Shown: positions 53,499-62,763, counted from the first letter of the stretch. The stretch: DNA of 64,000 nt from Ruminiclostridium herbifermentans (GCF_005473905.2 NZ_CP061336.1:1286501-1350500); one strand, 5' to 3'. The notes: generated by a model from the sequence alone, not told the origin. Numbers and translations: made by a program.

Positions 53499-53898
53499 AA
53501 TAATATTCTCCTTTGGGTTATATTAATATTTTGAATATTGTTTACAAAGCTGCTATGAAAAGTATACGCAATGTAAATTTTAGTAACCTAGTCTGCAAAG
53601 GAGCTATTGAAGTTGGAGAAATATAATAGACTTTGTTACAATAGGCTCCTTATGTCTACATAACAATATATTCTGCTATTATAAAAATTGCGCTACAAAA
53701 TTTATGAAAACCACAGTACTTTTTGGTTCTTAATGAAAGGTATATATTTTGCGCTCTTGTACCAAATACAGGCATGTGCTATTTATAATTAAGAGCTGAT
53801 ATTGTAACAGATATATTAAAGGATACATAATATGGGATTGAATAATTATAGTTATCAGCTACGAATTAGCAGAAAATTTTTTATTTGGAGAGATAGAG
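53499..53898 (+). other. Intergenic region between the dead ligase and acyltransferase 2
   Basis: No ORF. A long-loop hairpin joins AAGGAGCTATTG (53598-53609) and CAATAGGCTCCTT (53639-53651) with one bulge and no T-run. TTTGGAGAG near 53884 is the ribosome site of the next gene. Confidence 0.4.
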
Positions 53899-55362
53899 AT
53901 GGAAAACAAAACGCAAAGCAATAACACTAAAACTGAATTTCCAAAGTTTCAAGAAGCCATATCTAATTATTTTGAGAACATTAAAGAGATGTATAAGAAC
54001 TATATCAAATTTTATATACCAGCATACAATTGTACAATTAATAATCCAGAAACTATACCAGCCAATGGGTATGATATATATAATTATCTCGCTAAGTATG
54101 GTATGGCAAGCTTTCAGATTCAAATAATTATGAAGCTCGATGGTAAATTAAATTTTGAAAGGCTTGAAAGAGCTGTAAGATTATCATTTGATGTGGAGCC
54201 GGTTTTTGGATGTAGATTTGTTAATAGTAATCCGCCTCATTGGAAGCCGTTCGAGGATATTGATAATATTAAGTTTTGTACACTGAAGGAGACAGATAAT
54301 CCTGAAGAGAGCATTCAGAAATTTTTAGAAAGCCCAATGGATATGGATAAAGACCCAATGATTATGATAGAACTAATTCGTTCTGAAAATTATGATACTT
54401 TAGGCTTGAAAATTAACCATGTGTGCTGTGATGGAGTTGGTGCAAAGGAATATATTAAACTACTTTCAAATATTTATACCCGCATAACCAATGAGGAGGA
54501 TGATTTTGTTTCTAAACCAAGTATGAGGGACAGAAAAGATCACAACAATTTATTAAGCACACTTAGTAAATTTAATCCTATGGATTCATATACCCTCCTG
54601 CAACAAATACCTTTAACTACATGGAAATTTCCGTGGAACAATATCAAAATAGGGGATACAGGTTTTATTACATGTAGCCTTCCTCATGGCTTTTTGGACA
54701 TATTAAATACTTATGCTAAAGCAAAAGGTGCAACAATTAATGACTTGCTGCTTACAGCAATTTATAGGGCGATGTTTGATATATCAAAGCCTCCATTTGG
54801 TATACCAATGGATGTTGCTATTACGACTGATTTACGCAGGTATCTCCCTGATAAAAAAGCACAAGCAATAAGGAATTTTTCAAGTGGAATTACATTAAAA
54901 ATAAGCAGAAAAGCTAATGAATTATTTGAAGAAACATTATCTAGAGTTATGGAAGCTACAAAAAATTTTAAAAATAGACATCCTAGCTTATTAAATGCAA
55001 TAAGAGTAGAGTATCTTGAAAAAATGAATTTTCACCAAATATGTGCTTATTTTAATGCGTTATCTCAAATTATGGACTTGATTGCACAGAATCCTTTTTT
55101 TGTATTAAATAGGTGTTCACCAGTATTATCGAATATTGGTTATGTGTCAAAGTCTTTAATTAAATTCGGAGAAAACACTGTAAACGATTTGTATTGTTTT
55201 CCTCCAGCTATACGCGCACCTGGAATATTAATTGTGGCTAGCACCTATAATGAAATAATTTCTTTGTCAATAGGTTATTATAAGCCCTCAGTTCAAAGAA
55301 CTAATATTGAGAAACTCCTAAATAAAATTAGGGATGAATTGATTCAAAGTTGCAGTTATTGA
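53899..55362 (+). CDS. Condensation-superfamily acyltransferase, paralogue 2
   Basis: 487 residues, same family as the gene at 51101 and closely similar to it along the whole length. The catalytic motif HVCCDG is at His174-Asp178. Also seen are GATINDLLLTAIYRAMFDIS, VAITTDLRRYLPDKKAQA and PAIRAPGILIVASTYNEIIS. It is the first gene of the plus-strand block ending in ACP, KASIII and SDR genes. It likely uses the acyl-ACP those enzymes make. It starts at ATG 53899 after GGAGAG. Confidence 0.83.
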   Translation: MENKTQSNNTKTEFPKFQEAISNYFENIKEMYKNYIKFYIPAYNCTINNPETIPANGYDIYNYLAKYGMASFQIQIIMKLDGKLNFERLERAVRLSFDVEPVFGCRFVNSNPPHWKPFEDIDNIKFCTLKETDNPEESIQKFLESPMDMDKDPMIMIELIRSENYDTLGLKINHVCCDGVGAKEYIKLLSNIYTRITNEEDDFVSKPSMRDRKDHNNLLSTLSKFNPMDSYTLLQQIPLTTWKFPWNNIKIGDTGFITCSLPHGFLDILNTYAKAKGATINDLLLTAIYRAMFDISKPPFGIPMDVAITTDLRRYLPDKKAQAIRNFSSGITLKISRKANELFEETLSRVMEATKNFKNRHPSLLNAIRVEYLEKMNFHQICAYFNALSQIMDLIAQNPFFVLNRCSPVLSNIGYVSKSLIKFGENTVNDLYCFPPAIRAPGILIVASTYNEIISLSIGYYKPSVQRTNIEKLLNKIRDELIQSCSY

Positions 55363-55607
55363 GTTCACACATTTCCATAAATAAGAATATATTATAAAAG
55401 TAAACATAACCAAAGTATAGTTTGCATAACAAAAAAAGCTTTGGCAATACAAATCAGAGCTTGAGTTCATAAGCCGAGGCTTTCTATATAAGCAGGTTTT
55501 CTCCAAAGCTCAGATGGCAGTACTAATTTATCTTGATTAAAGTGGTAGGGTAGATAATCTGCTACTATAATATTATTTTTATTTCTAAAGTGGGAGTGGA
55601 GGTTAGT
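55363..55607 (+). promoter_or_regulatory. Possible structured leader of the ACP-KASIII-SDR genes
   Basis: AGCTTTGG (55437-55444) is complementary to CCAAAGCT (55503-55510), enclosing about 58 bases with smaller self-complementary parts (AAGC and GCTT). It may be a leader fold or a weak terminator of acyltransferase 2. No known riboswitch was recognised. Confidence 0.3.
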
Positions 55608-55826
55608 ATGACAGTTAAAGAGAAGATTAATTTATTAGAGGAATTGCTACTTGTTGAAAAAGATACCTTAAAGGAAACTACAGAATTAAATAGTATAGGT
55701 GAATGGGATTCTATGGCGGTTATATCTGTTATTGCTATGTTTGACAGTGTTTTTGGTAAGGATGTTAAAACTGAAGAAATTAAAAAGTTCAAAACCGTAA
55801 AGGATATAATTGATAGAATGGAATGA
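55608..55826 (+). CDS. Acyl carrier protein
   Basis: 72-residue stand-alone ACP. The phosphopantetheine serine is Ser35 in GEWDSMA, followed by the helix VISVIAMFDSVFGKDVKTEE. Acidic, as usual. GGAGG sits before ATG 55608; an in-frame GTG at 55590 lies upstream of that site. Next to the KASIII gene (11 bases), so it is a dedicated carrier rather than the housekeeping ACP. Confidence 0.88.
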   Translation: MTVKEKINLLEELLLVEKDTLKETTELNSIGEWDSMAVISVIAMFDSVFGKDVKTEEIKKFKTVKDIIDRME

Positions 55827-55837
55827 GGTGCAAATAG

Positions 55838-56893
55838 TTGGCTGACGGGATAATAAGAAATGTTGAAATTAAAGGTATAGCATGTGCAGTGCCTGAGAAA
55901 ATTATAAGGAATGAAACGTATGCTTCCGTATTTGGAGAGGATAAAGTAAAAAAATTTATAAATATGACAGGTATAAAAACAAGACACGTAGCAGCTGATG
56001 AGCAGTGTACCTCAGATTTATGTTATGTTGCAGCTAAAAATCTTATGGAAAGGTTGGGTTGGGATCCTTCATCAATTGATGCTTTGATTCTGATTACCCA
56101 AACTCCTGATTATGCTGTACCTGCAACTGCATGTGTTCTTCAATACAGACTTGGACTAAGTGAAGATTGTATTGCTTTTGATATAAATCTTGGATGCTCT
56201 GCGTATGTATATGGAATATGGCAGGCAGCGACCATGATTTCAACTCAGAATATTAATAGGGTTCTTCTGCTTGTTGGTGATACCAGTAATTATGGAATAA
56301 ATCCTAAGGACAGCGGAACTGCAATGATTTTTGGTGATGGTGGAACTGCAACGGCTCTGGAAAGGTCGGAGGGAAAGGAGATTAAATATTTCTTAAAGAC
56401 AAAGGGCAGCGGTTATAAATGCATAATGGTTCCAGCTGGTCATGCAAGAAGCAGAAGTAAAACAAACATGAAATCATCAGATTACGAATTGGCTATGAAT
56501 GGTTCTGACATTTTTAACTTTACAATAACTGATGTACAAAAGGGTTTATCTGATTTTATGACGCAATACTCTATAGATAAAAATAATGTGGATATGTTTG
56601 TATTCCATCAAGCAAATTTATTTATTATTAAGCATTTATCTAATAAGCTGGGTATTCCTCTGGGAAAGGTGCCTATCTCTATTGACAGATATGGAAACAC
56701 AAGTGGTGAGTCCATTCCGCTGACCCTTGTTGATGCTTTGGGAGAAGATACATCTGAGGATAGTATAAAGCTTGTAATGTGTGGCTTTGGTGTAGGATTA
56801 TCCTATGGAGGAATATATTTGGAGATGAAAAAGTCTATATGTCTTCCAATGATTTATACTAATTATTATTTTAATGGGGATGATGAAAATTGA
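55838..56893 (+). CDS. Beta-ketoacyl-ACP synthase III-like enzyme
   Basis: 351 residues of the FabH/KASIII fold with the full catalytic triad: Cys120 in DINLGCSAY, His257 in VFHQAN and Asn287 in YGNTSGE. KASIII joins an acyl-CoA starter to malonyl-ACP, giving a 3-ketoacyl-ACP. GAGGTG lies seven bases before the TTG start at 55838. A short C-terminal extension (CLPMIYTNYYF) is unusual. The ACP upstream and SDR downstream suggest a pathway-specific enzyme, not the fatty-acid initiating FabH. Confidence 0.9.
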   Translation: MADGIIRNVEIKGIACAVPEKIIRNETYASVFGEDKVKKFINMTGIKTRHVAADEQCTSDLCYVAAKNLMERLGWDPSSIDALILITQTPDYAVPATACVLQYRLGLSEDCIAFDINLGCSAYVYGIWQAATMISTQNINRVLLLVGDTSNYGINPKDSGTAMIFGDGGTATALERSEGKEIKYFLKTKGSGYKCIMVPAGHARSRSKTNMKSSDYELAMNGSDIFNFTITDVQKGLSDFMTQYSIDKNNVDMFVFHQANLFIIKHLSNKLGIPLGKVPISIDRYGNTSGESIPLTLVDALGEDTSEDSIKLVMCGFGVGLSYGGIYLEMKKSICLPMIYTNYYFNGDDEN

Positions 56894-57651
56894 TAAACCC
56901 TATGGAATTAAGCGGTAAGAATATATTGGTTACTGGAGCTTCATCAGGTATAGGAAGGGGTATTTCTATATATTTAAGCAAACTTGGAGCTAACATTATT
57001 ATGGTTGCCAGAAATGAAGAAAAGCTTAAAGAGACTTATAATGAGTTGGAGCCTGGTAATCATTCCTATTATATAATTGATTTAAACAATTTAAAAGACA
57101 TTGAAGGAATGTTTGATAACATATTCAGCGGAGATAAAAAGCTTAATGGAATTGTTCATTCAGCAGGAATATCCCGCACAGTTCCTATACAGTACTTAAA
57201 GCTTGAAGATTTAATGAATATCATGACAATTAATTTTTATGCCTTTATGGAGCTTGTAAAGCATTTTACAAAGCGAAAGTATAACGATAATGGAGGCAGC
57301 ATAGTGGCAATATCCTCTATTTCCAGCAGAGTTGGGGCTAGAGGTCTATCTGCATATTGTGCAAGCAAGGGAGCAGTTGATAGTGCAATAAGAGCAATGG
57401 CAGTTGAACTGGCGCCAAGAAATATAAGAATAAACTCTATTGCACCTAGTATGATTAAAACTCAAATATATGACGGCTTAGTTGAAATTGTCAACAATAA
57501 TAATTTTGAAGCAGACTTAAAGAAAAGACAGATTATGGGCTTGGGCAGCACTTATGATGTTGCTGGAGCAGCGGCTTTTTTGCTCAGCGATGCAGCAAAA
57601 TTCATTACAGGTACGTCTATGGTGGTTGATGGTGGATACTTAGCGCATTAG
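56890..57651 (+). CDS. Short-chain dehydrogenase/reductase (FabG-like)
   Basis: 253 residues with the NAD(P)-binding TGASSGIG (residues 15-22), HSAGISR and the catalytic YCASK (Tyr156, Lys160). The C-terminal DGGYLAH is usual for FabG-type enzymes. The TTG start at 56890 overlaps the KASIII stop; ATG 56902 is an alternative. By context it reduces the 3-ketoacyl-ACP made by KASIII to a 3-hydroxyacyl-ACP. It is the last gene of the plus-strand block, followed by a strong terminator. Confidence 0.9.
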   Translation: MINPMELSGKNILVTGASSGIGRGISIYLSKLGANIIMVARNEEKLKETYNELEPGNHSYYIIDLNNLKDIEGMFDNIFSGDKKLNGIVHSAGISRTVPIQYLKLEDLMNIMTINFYAFMELVKHFTKRKYNDNGGSIVAISSISSRVGARGLSAYCASKGAVDSAIRAMAVELAPRNIRINSIAPSMIKTQIYDGLVEIVNNNNFEADLKKRQIMGLGSTYDVAGAAAFLLSDAAKFITGTSMVVDGGYLAH

Positions 57652-57679
57652 GAACTGTTACACATAATTATTTTGAAAT

Positions 57680-57713
57680 AAAAAAGACATGTTGGGTTGC
57701 ATGTCTTTTTTGT
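57680..57713. terminator. Terminator after the SDR gene
   Basis: Twelve perfect pairs, AAAAAAGACATG (57680-57691) with CATGTCTTTTTT (57700-57711). It can work on both strands, so it could also end the minus-strand RNA candidate at 57795. Confidence 0.9.
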
Positions 57714-57794
57714 TTGAGAAATGCTGATTAATATATTAGAAGGATTGTAAAACAGCATTTTCTGTATGCCCTAGTTTTACTAAAAAAGAAATAG

Positions 57795-58038
57795 TATATA
57801 TCAATAGTAAACTGATTAAATAGTACTCCCGTGCAGTATTATCTATTGCTCGCTCCCGAAATTGATGCCGAAATAATTACGGTGCAGAACAAGCACTTCC
57901 GCCGACCGTATAACACAAGGCATCCTGTCTCGGGTTAATACTCACAGCTACTGACTTCCGCTGTGTCGGCTGCAATATTTGTTCTCCACCTACTATTTCT
58001 AGCATCAATTTCTACCGAGTTTCGCAATTAGATATATA
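57795..58038 (-). ncRNA. Structured non-coding RNA candidate, copy B
   Basis: Minus-strand counterpart of 14397-14640. Its pairings are more regular than in copy A: GAAATTGATGCT with GGCATCAATTTC (12 pairs, one G-U), ATCTA..TTGC with GCAATAGAT, GTGGAGAACAA with TTGTTCTGCAC, hairpin CACAGC/GCTGTG, and GCCGAC with GTCGGC. Between the copies, the last becomes GCCGA with TCGGT, so G-C becomes G-U and the pair is kept. On the minus strand, TTATTA and TATTAT with 17 bases between lie just upstream, a possible promoter. A bidirectional terminator lies 82 bases downstream. It separates the two convergent halves of the acyl cluster. Confidence 0.65.
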
Positions 58039-58128
58039 ATACACTCGAATACAATTTTTAATAAGTTATCGGTATACATAAAATGTTGTTTTGCAACTGC
58101 TTTTTGCTTTATATTCCATTAAACAGGA

Positions 58129-59583
58129 TTAATATTCACATCCATCAATAAGTTCATCCTTAATTTTATTAAGCAGCATATCAATATTTTCTTTGCTGAC
58201 TGTACCTTTATAATATCCTGCAGCAAGTGTTAAAACAGAATTATAGGTGCATGCCATCAATAAAAGGCCTGGTGCACGGATAGCTGGAGGCAGAAGATAG
58301 CAATCTATTACAGACCGACTGCCAAACTTAATTAGTGATTTTGAGATACAGCCTAAATTAGATAGGGTAGGAACGCATTTATCACCACAATAAATAGGAC
58401 AATATTTTTGCGAATTCTTAGTTTCCTGCCAAGCTTGATAATAAGCAAGTGTTTCTTGATATTTCAGCTTTTCTATACGTTCAAGACCAAGAGCACTTTG
58501 GAGTCCAGGATATCCTTGCTTAATTTCCTTCATCACATCAGAAACTCTCTGTAAGGTTTCATTGAATGGCTCGTTCATCGTCATTGTGAGTTTGGTACTT
58601 ACTGAACCAGAAAAATTCCTTATTGCCTGCGTTTTGTGGTTAGGCAGGTAACGGCGTAAGTCAACTGTAATTGGGATTTCCATAGGAAGTCCATAAATTG
58701 GTTGGCCCATTTTAAGCATAGCCCTATAGTATGCAGTTAGAATGAAATCATTAACTGTTACCCCTTTGCTTTTGGAACATTTATTTATTACATCAATATA
58801 GCCATGTGGAAATCTGAGAATAGACATACGTGCTATGTTTGAACTGCACGATTCCCAGGGAAATGACCACATAGGTATGGATATGTCAGACCCTGGTAAA
58901 AATAATGAATCTTGATTTGTAATTCCTAGTTCTGAGAACAATCTATCTTGATCCTTTCTGCCTGCGATTCTGGGCACAGGTATATAAGCTCCATTATCAT
59001 GCTCGATTTTATTGTATATGTCAGAAAGCAATTGAATATACTCCAAAGTGCCTAAACCGTCACAGCAAGCATGATTTATTTTTAAACCAATAACATCATA
59101 GTCCTCGCAGCGCATTAGTTTAATATTCAACATAGGATCATTATCTATGTCAAAAGTACTTTGAATAAAATTTGATATGGATTGGTCTATATCGTTAGTT
59201 TCCTCAAGTGAAAGGAACTTGATTATTCCGATATTATCTAAAGGCTTCCAATAGGGTTTAGTATCTTCTATAAATCGGCATTTAAAAACAGGTTCTGTCT
59301 CTATTGATAATTTTACTGCCTGCTTTAATTTATACAAATCTACTTTTCCGTCTAATTTTAAAATTGCTTGAATTTGGAGATTAGAGGTGTTGTAACGTGC
59401 TACATAATTATAAATGTCATGACCATTAGCAGGAAAAGTGCCTTTAGTTTCTGTTGCCCTATTAGGGAAATTGTAAGCAGACATAAAATTTTCAAACATT
59501 TTACCACAATATTTATAATAATTAGCTATGCTATCAACGGTTTTGTTATAAAAATCTATATTGTATTTGAACAGATCATTCAT
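58129..59583 (-). CDS. Condensation-superfamily acyltransferase, paralogue 3
   Basis: 484 residues; catalytic HACCDG at His171-Asp175. Other family motifs: GVTVNDFILTAYYRAMLKMG, PITVDLRRYLPNHKTQAIRN, PTLSNLGCISKSLIKFGSRS and PPAIRAPGLLLMACTYNSVL. GGAGG and TTAAT precede the ATG ending at 59583; the TTG four codons earlier overlaps that site and is not preferred. It is more diverged from paralogues 1 and 2 than they are from each other. Transcribed on the minus strand downstream of the thioesterase gene. Confidence 0.83.
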   Translation of the reverse strand: MNDLFKYNIDFYNKTVDSIANYYKYCGKMFENFMSAYNFPNRATETKGTFPANGHDIYNYVARYNTSNLQIQAILKLDGKVDLYKLKQAVKLSIETEPVFKCRFIEDTKPYWKPLDNIGIIKFLSLEETNDIDQSISNFIQSTFDIDNDPMLNIKLMRCEDYDVIGLKINHACCDGLGTLEYIQLLSDIYNKIEHDNGAYIPVPRIAGRKDQDRLFSELGITNQDSLFLPGSDISIPMWSFPWESCSSNIARMSILRFPHGYIDVINKCSKSKGVTVNDFILTAYYRAMLKMGQPIYGLPMEIPITVDLRRYLPNHKTQAIRNFSGSVSTKLTMTMNEPFNETLQRVSDVMKEIKQGYPGLQSALGLERIEKLKYQETLAYYQAWQETKNSQKYCPIYCGDKCVPTLSNLGCISKSLIKFGSRSVIDCYLLPPAIRAPGLLLMACTYNSVLTLAAGYYKGTVSKENIDMLLNKIKDELIDGCEY

Positions 59584-59859
59584 ATTAACCTCCAAGCCTC
59601 ATTTTAGAGCAAAGTTTAGGAAAGCTTTTTTGATAACCTTTGCTCCCTTTGAGGTATGCTATCTTTTTTATAGTACTATTTTAGATACACAATCAAAGCC
59701 ACTGTGTTTATGTGGCTTGAAAATGTACTGTTGCTTCAGAAAATTACTCAAAAATGCAAAGATTATAAATGTACGACATGTAACTTTGCGTTCTCATGTT
59801 CTAGGCTAAAAATGTGCCTTAAATTATTTTTAAATGATTTTTAGTGGCTTTAAATGGTC

Positions 59860-60294
59860 TTAAATGTTAATTTTATTTTTGTCAACAACTAGTGTCTGAA
59901 GTAATGAATAAATATCAGGTGCGTTTTTTTCTATATTAATTGGATTAACATTTATATCTGTCCACCCATGTACAGTAGTACCTGTTGCTAAAAGCTTTCC
60001 GTCTATGTTGTTTTGCACTTTATATTCAAACATAATCTTCACGCACGAGACGAAGGTAATACAGGTCGTTACACTTATCTCATATCCGAATCTTGCAGGG
60101 CTTTTATATTTACACTCTAAATGTGAAAGAGGAAGATATAATCCCAAAGAATTGAACTTTGAATGGGGTATACCTGCTTTAACCAAAAAATCTCTCCTAC
60201 CAGTTTGAAACCATTTAGGATAAACTGTATGATGTACTATACCCATTAAGTCTACATCAAAAAAGCTAACTAAAAAGGAAGTTCTACTTATCAT
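59860..60294 (-). CDS. Hot-dog-fold acyl thioesterase (YbgC / 4-hydroxybenzoyl-CoA type)
   Basis: 144 residues beginning VSFFDVDLMGIVHHTVYPKW, which contains the catalytic Asp (Asp-x-x-G-x-V-x-x-x-x-Y pattern) of this thioesterase group. Members hydrolyse acyl-CoA or acyl-ACP. AGGAGGTG (minus strand, 60309-60316) is 14 bases from the ATG ending at 60294, a longer gap than usual. The intervening bases include AGTCCAT, a partial likeness to the rubrerythrin and transketolase leaders. It may release or proof-read acyl groups on the cluster's ACP. Confidence 0.85.
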   Translation of the reverse strand: MISRTSFLVSFFDVDLMGIVHHTVYPKWFQTGRRDFLVKAGIPHSKFNSLGLYLPLSHLECKYKSPARFGYEISVTTCITFVSCVKIMFEYKVQNNIDGKLLATGTTVHGWTDINVNPINIEKNAPDIYSLLQTLVVDKNKINI

Positions 60295-60387
60295 GGTTAT
60301 GGACTGTACACCTCCTGTTCAAAAGGTATTAGGTTTGCTTTTTCGCACCTTAAACTCTATGTTTGCAAGTTAAGTATTATCTTAAGA

Positions 60388-62148
60388 TTAATCTTTCTCA
60401 CAGGAACATGCTCGTAGAAGTTCTTTTTCAATTGCATTTAAAAGACTTTCCATATCCTTATGACTGACAGAATCCTTGTAATAGCCTATTGATAATGTTA
60501 ATACATCGTTATATGAATTGGAAAAAAGCATGAATCCTGGAGCGCGTATAGCAGGAGGCAATAAATATGCATCGGACACGATAGTATCTCCAAATTTAAT
60601 TAATGCACTTGATAGGCTTCCTAGATCATAAAATTCAGGAAAGCATATATTTCCAACATAATAAGGCTGACTTCTATAAATTTCAGAATATTTAGAAAGT
60701 CGCTCAGAATAATTAATTAAATAGGAATAACAAGTCTTTCCGAGATATTCTTCACCGACAGCACCACTAATACCAGTTGGTCTGCTGCTATTTGAGATAC
60801 GATGTGTGGAGTTTTCGGTTTGAGCTCTTACGTCAGCTTGAGCTCTTACAACCCTAGATAAAGTGCCTTCAAAGGATTCATTTGAAATTTTGGCTATACT
60901 AGTTATAAAGCTTCCAGTAAAATTTCTTGCTAATCGGCTTCTATTATCGTCGATGTAGCTTCGAAGGTCTGTTTTAAAGGTGATATCCATTGGAATACCA
61001 TATATTGGCTTAGATAATTTAAACATTGCCCTATAAAATGAGGTCAATATTAAATCATTTAATGTTGCGCCTCTGGACTTACCATATTGTTTGAGTGAAT
61101 CCAAGCTGGTATGAGTAATTCTGTTAATAGCATAACGAATCTCATCTCTTCCGCTGTTTCTCCAGGGGAAGGCCCACATGGTTTTAGGGAAATCCAACAT
61201 TTGATTCCAATTAAGTTCAGGGTGCGCTTTACCTAATTCTTCATATAATGCACTTTCATTTACCATAGTGTCTATACGGGATTCAGCTTTAAAATCAACA
61301 CCCTTTTGCTCGATACAGGAGTATATATTTGACAAAAGCTGTATATATTCCTTTGCATAGGTTCCATCACAGCATGCATTATTAATTTTCAAAGCTAATA
61401 TATCATGGTCTTTTAAAGGAATTAGTTTAGCTTTTATGTTAGCATCACTATCAACATTTAATGGTTTCTGTATGAATAATTTAACAGCTTCATCTGGATT
61501 ATCTGTCTCTTCAATTGAGCAAAAAGTTATTTGGTCAAGGTTATCTAATCGTTTCCAAAAGGGTGGGTGACCTTCAACAAATTTGCAGCCAAAGACTGGC
61601 TCTACATCGAGAGATAGTCTTATTGCTTTATTTATTTTCTCTAAACTCAATCTACCGTCAAGATTTAATATGGCCTGAATTTGTAAAAAAGGCATGTTAA
61701 TCTGAGAAAGATGGTTTAATACATCATGTCCGCTTGCAGGAAATATATCAAGGTTTTCGTCGCTATCATCCTCGGAAGCTTCATCTATATCGGAAGATTG
61801 GTCCTCAATAGAGGGTATAAACTCTTCTTCATCTGCATCGGATAAATTTTTCCCAAAAGCAGATATATCCTCATTTGAGGTTGCTTCTGAAGTAAAAAAG
61901 TTATTTCCTTTAGAGCATGAGGCATGAAAAGTGTTTTTGTTTAGTTGGACCAATTCATTAATTATCATAAATAAATTATCATAGTATTTCATAATATTTT
62001 CAAAAATGTTTTCCCGATACTTACTGAAAGCTTCTATATTGTTTTTATAAAACTCAGCATCTATGATATTAAAGTCTTTATAAAAATTAGATAGAATTTC
62101 AAAAGGATTGGTATTATCAGCAGCACTAGTTTTATTTCTAGTATCCAT
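60388..62148 (-). CDS. Condensation-superfamily acyltransferase, paralogue 4, catalytic His replaced
   Basis: 586 residues, the longest of the four. The N-terminal helical part is followed by an acidic linker at about 95-140 (DADEEEFIPSIEDQ, then DEASEDDSDENLD), absent in the others, then the acyltransferase fold. At the active site the codons read Asn-Asn-Ala-Cys-Cys-Asp-Gly: residue 257 is Asn (AAT) where paralogues 1-3 have the catalytic His (CAC or CAT). Asp261-Gly is kept. The frame is open and other motifs (GATLNDLILTSFYRAMFKLS, PPAIRAPGFMLFSNSYNDVL) are intact, so the protein is probably made but inactive in classical acyl transfer. It could be a partner or binding subunit. GAGGAGG precedes the ATG ending at 62148. 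Confidence 0.85.
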   Translation of the reverse strand: MDTRNKTSAADNTNPFEILSNFYKDFNIIDAEFYKNNIEAFSKYRENIFENIMKYYDNLFMIINELVQLNKNTFHASCSKGNNFFTSEATSNEDISAFGKNLSDADEEEFIPSIEDQSSDIDEASEDDSDENLDIFPASGHDVLNHLSQINMPFLQIQAILNLDGRLSLEKINKAIRLSLDVEPVFGCKFVEGHPPFWKRLDNLDQITFCSIEETDNPDEAVKLFIQKPLNVDSDANIKAKLIPLKDHDILALKINNACCDGTYAKEYIQLLSNIYSCIEQKGVDFKAESRIDTMVNESALYEELGKAHPELNWNQMLDFPKTMWAFPWRNSGRDEIRYAINRITHTSLDSLKQYGKSRGATLNDLILTSFYRAMFKLSKPIYGIPMDITFKTDLRSYIDDNRSRLARNFTGSFITSIAKISNESFEGTLSRVVRAQADVRAQTENSTHRISNSSRPTGISGAVGEEYLGKTCYSYLINYSERLSKYSEIYRSQPYYVGNICFPEFYDLGSLSSALIKFGDTIVSDAYLLPPAIRAPGFMLFSNSYNDVLTLSIGYYKDSVSHKDMESLLNAIEKELLRACSCEKD

Positions 62149-62332
62149 AAATATTATCCAGCCTCCTCATAACAGTGAATTTATTAAAGAAATGGAATGG
62201 ACATGCTCCTTCTTCTTTTTTATAAACTTCACATATACTAACCCAATATAGTGCCTAGATTAAAATGAAATTACTCCATTGCAGAAAAAATCAATACATC
62301 TTGAAGAATTTCACTACAATAGTAGCGTTTTT

Positions 62333-62414
62333 ACGAGGCGTAATATATTCTCACCGTCTAGAAAACCAAAACAGTACCCGACACTAATAGAAGAGGGGTA
62401 CATTTAAGCCTCGT
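62333..62414. promoter_or_regulatory. Nested-stem structure upstream of acyltransferase 4
   Basis: ACGAGGC (62333-62339) pairs with GCCTCGT (62408-62414). Inside, GTACCC (62374-62379) pairs with GGGTAC (62396-62401). It may be part of a leader RNA or an operator region for the minus-strand gene starting at 62148. Confidence 0.35.
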
Positions 62415-62511
62415 TATATATTAAAAAGTTCTTAAACTCAAAATTAGGCAGACCTACAATAACAGTATATGAATAATATACTCAAGTGTTACAATTAGGA
62501 AGACAGAGGAA

Positions 62512-62563
62512 ATAAAAAAATGAATGATTAAATTAGCAGATTTGGCTAATCTAATCATTCATT
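62512..62563 (-). terminator. Minus-strand rho-independent terminator
   Basis: Read on the minus strand, AATGAATGATTAGATTAGC pairs over 19 positions (one G-U) with the opposite arm, then TTTTTTTATT follows. It would end transcription coming from hcpR. Confidence 0.8.
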
Positions 62564-62690
62564 GTGCATAATTTAACTTTAGTATGAAAAGTCCAGATAT
62601 ACGTTGGACAATGAGCTGCTATCAATGGATGAATGTGTGAAAGCTACAGAAGCGTTTATGTAAACTCAAAATTAGTAGTAGAAAGAATAA

Positions 62691-62763
62691 GGGACTGCTG
62701 CAAATCAAAAATTTATGTATACTGATAACTTTTTGACAAAAACTACGCGAGTGCAGCAACCCC
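62691..62763 (-). terminator. Long-loop hairpin after hcpR
   Basis: On the minus strand GGGGTTGCTGCA pairs with TGCAGCAGTCCC (two G-U) around a ~49-base loop, followed by TTATTCTTTC. It lies 18 bases after the hcpR stop; probably the first of two stops. Confidence 0.45.
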
